From positions 86,324 to 150,323 of the forward strand of contig JAURVB010007288.1 in the NCBI GenBank assembly GCA_033002965.1: 64,000 nt of DNA, given 5' to 3'. The DNA is from Piper betle (lineage: Eukaryota; Streptophyta; Magnoliopsida; Piperales; Piperaceae). The position numbers and the translations under genes are program-made. The notes under the pieces were generated by a model, which saw only the letters and a list, made by a program, of their open reading frames with translations, had not been told where the DNA came from and searched no databases. Each line of letters starts with the position of its first letter. The stretch's first letter is position 1. Below are positions 56,588-64,000 of the stretch, one piece after another.

Positions 56588-59436
56588 CATAACACCCCAA
56601 TTCGGCCTGAACCCACACCGAACCATGATGTTATAATTTAGAAACTTATTCGTTGGGCTACTGATTCGTGTTAATATCATGAAAGCATATCTCAACCCTC
56701 CAAAATACTTGAGATATGAAACCTTATCAAGGCTTTCATACAATATATGTTTATCATACTACCAATTGAAAGATCTTATACTTAAGGCTCCAAACATGAG
56801 TACTTTGAGTCACAAGAGACGCAGCACTTCCCTTGCAATAAGTGGGGGACTTTATATATACAAATGACCAATCTGAGCTACATGAAAGTAACACTACTAA
56901 TGCAGCTAAGAGGATGAATTTTTAATAATATAGATGGATGATCGAGTTCATATACTTAGTTCATATCTTGAGTTAGGTATTTTATGCTTAGACGATGCTG
57001 ATCGTACTTCATATGGAAATATATGGGCCGTGGTGACCTATTCTACATACCTCAGTACAAAATTAAAATGCAAAGGCATTCTTTGAGTGTAAGGGCATCA
57101 TACCCTAACATTTTGTCTTCATGTGGATCTCGACAAGGAATGAACAGTAAGATCCTCCATCAGCATCACTTCAACACACACACACACACACACACACACT
57201 ACAACAATATACATTTTGTTGTACCTTAAGTACTCCAACATCTGTTCCAAGAATTTGAGGCTTACACACCATGCAGGATGTTTTAGTCATTGCATTGAAG
57301 TTATTGCCCTTCATGAGAATATAATAATAAAATAGTAATAAGGCACATTGATCACATGTAGTACATCCAACATAATAGCATATGGTTTAGGGCAATGCCC
57401 ACAACATGTTACATCGCATAGTTCCAAAGTTTCTGAAATACATAAAATCAATCCACATAATACATGAACCATAGTTCCAGATAGTACATAACATATGAGA
57501 ACAAGCACCATCCCTTGCCATGAGCCTCGTGATCCACTTACCAACATCAGCCACCACTATGGATGCCCGCCTACATATATTTAAGAAAATCATCACTATT
57601 CAAACAAGTTTGATTACTGATCTAAAAATAACTACCGATAATTAATAATGACAGATGGGTATCTTAACAACCATGAGAAAAGTGAAAACTTCTAGAATGC
57701 ATCACACAATTTTAAACGTGGGTCAGAACAGCCAAATATCATACTTAAGATTCACTCCAGACAAGTGCAACACATTATAAACATAGCTAGTCACATCCAC
57801 CATATATTGTTCATCATGGTACTCAGATGGCTCGATACAAAGTGTGACAAATTTTAAAAATGTGTTTTGTTACACAATACCCTGCTTACATTTCTCTGCC
57901 TTAGGGTGTAAAGGAGTACTAGTGTAATTATGATATCTCAGTATCACTCTCTCTCTTATTTGTAAAATCATAAACCCTCATAGTTCTTATATAATAGGCT
58001 CAGGGGGACACATATCATAAGTTTTTTATATCTCAAACTCGATAACCATCATGAGATCTCATCCTTGATGTTTTATTAAAATGCAAAAAATTAGGCTAAA
58101 TGGCCCAACATTAGTGGGATCTGATAAAATATCACTGTCACCATCTCATTGTCTAAAACTAGACAAAATTCTCACTCAGGGAGTGAAGTAAAAGATACAG
58201 CACTGGATCCTATAGGACTAGATGAGAGGAGTTTGTTGTCCTAACTCGACGAGCTCAACCCACATATCCTAACAAAAGATGAAACTAGAATCACACTCAG
58301 ATTACATCAATACGCAAAATAAGGCAAGGCCTCAACACATGCACACATTAAGATACTTAATTAACTTAATTATCTTACGTAGCTACTTTTTAAACCTCAT
58401 TGGGTAACATAATTAGGGTTTGAGGGTTGCAAGTATACTTAGTGGATAAATTTCACTTAAGTATTAACCCTAGCTTAATTGAAAGGGCTTAACTAGATGA
58501 TTTTTCTCATGGGCCAAATGATTTCCAAATGGCCTGAAAATTGAATCAATGGGCCTCGATATACTAACAATCATGCATAAAAATGAACATGGGCTAGCCA
58601 TGGGCTGACACCAATGAACAAGGCCCATTAAGGCAAGGCTAAGATGTTGGGAATCATGTTCTCGAGCCCCAGACCAATCTTCCTAGGGTTAGCCAGTACC
58701 TTAATCTCCAGCCATACAAATTTTCAGACAAAGGCGCTATGTATCTAGACATAATCAAATCTGGAAGTGGAAGGTATTGGCATAGATAGTTCTGGAATAG
58801 GTACGACCACTAAGACATGGGGAATTTCTGTAGGAAAATCTACACATCCAAATTTACCAAATTTTACTATCATCATGTAGGGACATATCCTAAGGTTGGG
58901 TGAAATATCAGGGAATTTTAACACCAAATAACTATGGTTTGGTATTTTACAATCCAAGCCAAGAAACTCGGGTTTTACCTTGTATTTCTGTCCACTCGAA
59001 ATTACCAAATTAATTAACTTCTAAAATGACACCTAAATTAGCCCAAATTTATTGTATTTCATGTATGGCTTAGCACGTCATTATGTGATCTGTACACATT
59101 TTATGACGTCTTTGAAAAAGCTCAACATAGAGCATAATCACAAAGCATGGCGCAACACTGCATATAGCATAGCAAGCATCAACTAGTTTTAGGGTTTATG
59201 TTCAAGCTTTTATTGATGTTTATTTAGCTTCGTATTTTAGCATGAGTTATCAAATATACAACCCTAGAATCACGAGAAAGATGGCAAAAAAAAATCTGCA
59301 ACAAGGTGTAAAAATTAGGGAAATTGGTGGCAAAGTAACTTTAAGCATAAAAGTATATTCCAAGAAATGATTTTAAAAACTGTGAAAAAATATTTGAAAT
59401 TTACATACGCACACCATGATACAATCCATAGATTAT
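56588..59436 (-). repeat. Family-M LTR, copy A
   Basis: Starts at CATAACACCCCAATTCGG and follows the full family order to ACAATCCATAGATTAT. It lacks the promoter-side end, so it is about 2.85 kb of an expected ~4 kb. It serves in this window as the uninterrupted reference for the segmented LTR at 34301-48892. Confidence 0.85.
57174..57199. repeat. (CA)n microsatellite, copy A
   Basis: About 13 CA units. The matching run in copy B (61741-61767) is slightly longer. Confidence 0.95.
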
Positions 59437-59777
59437 ATTGCTGCGGGCTATCTATTTTGGAAATATTTCTCTATATTTGTCAAGATTATTTCATTTTCCA
59501 TTAACGATAAAACTTGTCTTCTTGACCGTGCGTGTAGATATTTAAGGATGACTTGTGGCATTGGATGAATTTTCGGGTTAACATTTCATATGCAATAAAT
59601 CATCCTAGTGGGTCCCACAAAATGATATTAATAGATATTAATAGTAGAGTGCAAAGGCAAGTGATTGATAAAATTCCATCTTTTTAACACTATTATGACC
59701 TAATTTTAGATTTTGATAATAAGATGAACAGAGTTAGACGTGTTAAATAGAGTTAAAATTTTATAATTATCATTATT
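59437..59777. other. Spacer at the duplication junction
   Basis: AT-rich sequence between the end of the copied 4.2 kb and the start of copy B. It includes the short repeat at 59545-59605 shared with 22750-22830. Whether copy B is followed by the same spacer lies outside the window. Confidence 0.6.
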
Positions 59778-59977
59778 ATTTTCTCTTCCTTGTTACCCTA
59801 GATGCAAAGGCACTAGGCTAACGTCCTTGCGCCCAATCGCGTGAACCAACTTGCTTGCAGTTCGATTCATGCGAATGCTCCTGGTCCTGGCTAGTTCAAC
59901 TGGCCGTGTTCCAACTTGACAAAGGCTAGTGCAAAGGCACTAGGCTAGTGCCCTTAGACTGGAAGCAATTTTTTTGC

Positions 59978-59986
59978 CTATAAATA
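59978..59986 (+). promoter_or_regulatory. LTR TATA box, copy B
   Basis: CTATAAATA in the same context as in copy A. Confidence 0.6.
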
Positions 59987-60737
59987 TCCCTCATTTCCAA
60001 TTCTTTTCTCCCTTTATCCCTCTTTGCCTCGGCCTTTTCCTTCCTCCCTTGCTTAACACTTCCTTCTCAGCCCCTCCAAGCTCTCCCTCACCCTCTCCAA
60101 ACCAGACAAAATCCCCAAGAAACCACTCCTTAGCCCCGTAAGAAATAAAGGTCTTGCCATTCTCCCTCTGCTCTATTTTTGTGGTGTCGTTTCACAATTT
60201 TATGTGCATGTTCATGCTTTTCATGCATTTTTTTCATGTAGATCTACTTGCTAGTAGTAGTTGAGCTTTCATTTCATCATTTTTGCATTCTGGACATATT
60301 TGCTAGTATGCAATGTTTCGGTAGATCTAATGTATTTCATGCTGTAGGACTCCATTTTGAATTCTTCTTTGTCATGTTTATAAGATATATATATGCATAT
60401 TTAATGGATATTGTTTTGTCTGATTATGTCTATATGAGCATGTTTGGGTGCCAAAATTGATGAAAGCTGGCAGCATCACCAATTTACCAATTTTTTGCAC
60501 CATGTTGTAAGTCATATTTTAATGCAATATTTTGCATCTTTCTAGTTAGTATGTCAGCTATCTCTTCCTAAAATACCATGCTAAATAAATGTCATTTAGG
60601 GTTTGGATAAATCTCATGTATGCTTGTTGTGTGATTGTTGCAATATGTTATGCTCTAGGTTGTGCATCTTGTTGAGCTTGTTAAAAGATTTTATAAAAAT
60701 ATGTAAAAATCAGCTAAGAACATACTAAGTGTCCTGA

Positions 60738-61153
60738 TAATCTCAGGGTTGTCCTCCTGAAGAGCTTGCTACTCCACATTTAGTATGCTGATGATCTCTA
60801 GCTGTAAATCTGCCACAACATCACACTTCGGCGAAGGGAATTGGCTAGTGTGTGTCAGCACCGGTGGTGAACTACGTTTAAGTGATGGCCGACCTTTGTG
60901 TGAACAATTAGCCGTCTCAGCGGACACTCATGCAAGTCTGCTGATCTGATCCAAACAGAATGAATCACATGCACATACACCTCTTACAACTACACAACCA
61001 TAAAACATAGCTCACAATTAGACTATGGATTGGCTCATTGAGGGTACAATCATACACCTACCATATCACAACATACCATACTATATGTTCACATACAATG
61101 CTTTCGAAGGTTGACAGACTCAATAGTCGAAGAACTAGGCATTGCTACAAAGT
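60738..61153 (-). repeat. Family-M gag start and leader, copy B
   Basis: Identical in layout to 56172-56587, with one visible change in ACCTACCA(C/T)ATCAC. Confidence 0.75.
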
Positions 61154-64000
61154 CATAACACCCCAATTCGGCCTGAACCCACACCGAACCATGATGTTAT
61201 AATTTAGAAACTTATTCGTTGGGCTACTGATTCGTGTTAATATCATGAAAGCATATCTCAACCCTCCAAAATACTTGAGATATGAAACCTTATCAAGGCT
61301 TTCATACAATATATGTTTATCATACTACCAATTGAAAGATCTTATACTTAAGGCTCCAAACATGAGTACTTTGAGTCACAAGAGACGCAGCACTTCCCTT
61401 GCAATAAGTGGGGGACTTTATATATACAAATGACCAATCTGAGCTACATGAAAGTAACACTACTAATGCAGCTAAGAGGATGAATTTTTAATAATATAGA
61501 TGGATGATCGAGTTCATATACTTAGTTCATATCTTGAGTTAGGTATTTTATGCTTAGACGATGCTGATCGTACTTCATATGGAAATATATGGGCCGTGGT
61601 GACCTATTCTACATACCTCAGTACAAAATTAAAATGCAAAGGCATTCTTTGAGTGTAAGGGCATCATACCCTAACATTTTGTCTTCATGTGGATCTCGAC
61701 AAGGAATGAACAGTAAGATCCTCCATCAGCATCACTTCAACACACACACACACACACACACACACACTACAACAATATACATTTTGTTGTACCTTAAGTA
61801 CTCCAACATCTGTTCCAAGAATTTGAGGCTTACACACCATGCAGGATGTTTTAGTCATTGCATTGAAGTTATTGCCCTTCATGAGAATATAATAATAAAA
61901 TAGTAATAAGGCACATTGATCACATGTAGTACATCCAACATAATAGCATATGGTTTAGGGCAATGCCCACAACATGTTACATCGCATAGTTCCAAAGTTT
62001 CTGAAATACATAAAATCAATCCACATAATACATGAACCATAGTTCCAGATAGTACATAACATATGAGAACAAGCACCATCCCTTGCCATGAGCCTCGTGA
62101 TCCACTTACCAACATCAGCCACCACTATGGATGCCCGCCTACATATATTTAAGAAAATCATCACTATTCAAACAAGTTTGATTACTGATCTAAAAATAAC
62201 TACCGATAATTAATAATGACAGATGGGTATCTTAACAACCATGAGAAAAGTGAAAACTTCTAGAATGCATCACACAATTTTAAACGTGGGTCAGAACAGC
62301 CAAATATCATACTTAAGATTCACTCCAGACAAGTGCAACACATTATAAACATAGCTAGTCACATCCACCATATATTGTTCATCATGGTACTCAGATGGCT
62401 CGATACAAAGTGTGACAAATTTTAAAAATGTGTTTTGTTACACAATACCCTGCTTACATTTCTCTGCCTTAGGGTGTAAAGGAGTACTAGTGTAATTATG
62501 ATATCTCAGTATCATCTCTCTCTTATTTGTAAAATCATAAACCCTCATAGTTCTTATATAATAGGCTCAGGGGGACACATATCATAAGTTTTTTATATCT
62601 CAAACTCGATAACCATCATGAGATCTCATCCTTGATGTTTTATTAAAATGCAAAAAATTAGGCTAAATGGCCCAACATTAGTGGGATCTGATAAAATATC
62701 ACTGTCACCATCTCATTGTCTAAAACTAGACAAAATTCTCACTCAGGGAGTGAAGTAAAAGATACAGCACTGGATCCTATAGGACTAGATGAGAGGAGTT
62801 TGTTGTCCTAACTCGACGAGCTCAACCCACATATCCTAACAAAAGATGAAACTAGAATCACACTCAGATTACATCAATACGCAAAATAAGGCAAGGCCTC
62901 AACACATGCACACATTAAGATACTTAATTAACTTAATTATCTTACGTAGCTACTTTTTAAACCTCATTGGGTAACATAATTAGGGTTTGAGGGTTGCAAG
63001 TATCTTAGTGGATAAATTTCACTTAAGTATTAACCCTAGCTTAATTGAAAGGGCTTAACTAGATGATTTTTCTCATGGGCCAAATGATTTCCAAATGGCC
63101 TGAAAATTGAATCAATGGGCCTCGATATACTAACAATCATGCATAAAAATGAACATGGGCTAGCCATGGGCTGACACCAAGAACAAGGCCCATTAAGGCA
63201 AGGCTAAGATGTTGGGAATCATGTTCTCGAGCCCCAGACCAATCTTCCTAGGGTTAGCCAGTACCTTAATCTCCAGCCATACAAATTTTCAGACAAAGGC
63301 GCTATGTATCTAGACATAATCAAATCTGGAAGTGGAAGGTATTGGCATAGATAGTTCTGGAATAGGTACGACCACTAAGACATGGGGAATTTCTGTAGGA
63401 AAATCTACACATCCAAATTTACCAAATTTTACTATCATCATGTAGGGACATATCCTAAGGTTGGGTGAAATATCAGGGAATTTTAACACCAAATAACTAT
63501 GGTTTGGTATTTTACAATCCAAGCCAAGAAACTCGGGTTTTACCTTGTATTTCTGTCCACTCGAAATTACCAAATTAATTAACTTCTAAAATGACACCTA
63601 AATTAGCCCAAATTTATTGTATTTCATGTATGGCTTAGCACGTCATTATGTGATCTGTACACATTTTATGACGTCTTTGAAAAAGCTCAACATAGAGCAT
63701 AATCACAAAGCATGGCGCAACACTGCATATAGCATAGCAAGCATCAACTAGTTTTAGGGTTTATGTTCAAGCTTTTATTGATGTTTATTTAGCTTCGTAT
63801 TTTAGCATGAGTTATCAAATATACAACCCTAGAATCACGAGAAAGATGGCAAAAAAAATCTGCAACAAGGTGTAAAAATTAGGGAAATTGGTGGCAAAGT
63901 AACTTTAAGCAGAAAAGTATATTCCAAGAAATGATTTTAAAAACTGTGAAAAAATATTTGAAATTTACATACGCACACCATGATACAATCCATAGATTAT
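61154..64000 (-). repeat. Family-M LTR, copy B
   Basis: Counterpart of 56588-59436. It differs by a dinucleotide in the CTCTCT run near 62515, AGTAT(A)CTTAG near 63003 and ACCAA(TG)GAACA near 63178. Confidence 0.85.
61741..61767. repeat. (CA)n microsatellite, copy B
   Basis: Slightly longer than the run in copy A, as expected if slippage followed the duplication. Confidence 0.95.

Larger units (their letters stand above)
55212..59777. repeat. Tandem duplication unit, copy A (about 4.57 kb)
   Basis: The sequence from about 55230 to 59436 recurs at about 59797 to 64000 in direct orientation with an offset of 4564-4568 bp. By eye the copies differ at only about a dozen sites over 4.2 kb. Most are 1-2-bp indels in runs (the TA run near 55820, the CA run near 57175, AAAAAAAAA near 59290), plus a few substitutions such as CATAATT/CACAATT near 55630. 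The first ~20-30 bp at the left edge are less alike. Confidence 0.95.
59778..64000. repeat. Tandem duplication unit, copy B (runs off the window)
   Basis: Copy of 55212-59436 in the same order. It has the same LTR fragment in plus orientation (59778-60737), leader (60738-61153) and minus LTR (61154-64000). It also has the same spurious frames. Confidence 0.95.

Noticed and set aside
57023..57229. Plus-strand frame MGRGDLFYIPQYKIKM also seen at 61589 and, altered, at 50220
   Set aside because: Antisense to the element; two of the copies are the recent duplication and the third has diverged, so DNA homology alone explains it.

Overview
This is nuclear DNA from a flowering plant. The evidence is a seven-exon urease accessory gene (ureG) with GT-AG introns, a spliced neprosin-like (DUF239) pseudogene, and many plant-type LTR retrotransposons (Ty3/gypsy Tekay-like and Athila/Tat-like), a TRIM-type miniature element and a hAT transposon. 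The species cannot be fixed from the sequence. Base composition is AT-rich, and most of the window is repeat-derived. I see no bacterial, organellar or CRISPR features.

Layout. 1-5078: 3' half of a decayed Tekay-like chromovirus and its ~2.9 kb LTR. 5079-10440: LTR material of a second long-LTR gypsy family, called here family M because its primer site matches initiator tRNA-Met; it lies on the minus strand. 10570-10949: a TRIM copy. 11524-14501: a solo LTR of the first family. 14502-22740 is the only gene-like island: a broken neprosin-like gene (15643-17580, +) tail-to-tail with an apparently intact ureG (18280-21090, -). 23424-27384: a gypsy remnant with an internal deletion, invaded by an Athila-type solo LTR and abutting a truncated second one. 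27385-48892: one family-M retrotransposon on the minus strand, expanded by nested insertions. A solo Athila-type LTR sits in its 3' LTR. A composite TRIM-bearing element, a satellite-bearing solo LTR and a hAT transposon sit in its 5' LTR, and the hAT itself carries a deleted Athila/Tat element. 48893-55211: more family-M fragments, a small dispersed repeat, and a frameshifted gene fragment (52408-52995) of unrecognised family. 55212-64000: a head-to-tail duplication of a ~4.57 kb unit, nearly identical between copies, with the second copy running off the window.

How it works together. Only ureG looks capable of making a functional protein, a GTPase that loads nickel into urease. Everything else is a record of repeated transposition, LTR-LTR recombination to solo LTRs, internal deletion and segmental duplication. 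Exact target-site duplications (GATAT, ATACC, TTAGG) make several of the nested insertions secure. I found no convincing new multi-gene system. The most unusual items are the recent 4.57 kb tandem duplication, the three-LTR composite element at 34848-36984, the 109-bp satellite inside a solo LTR, tRNA-Asp-like primer-site sequence embedded inside an LTR, and the unrecognised pseudogene near 52.7 kb. Coordinates of decayed repeats are read by eye and are usually good to a few bases where TG/CA ends or target-site duplications are visible, and to tens of bases elsewhere.
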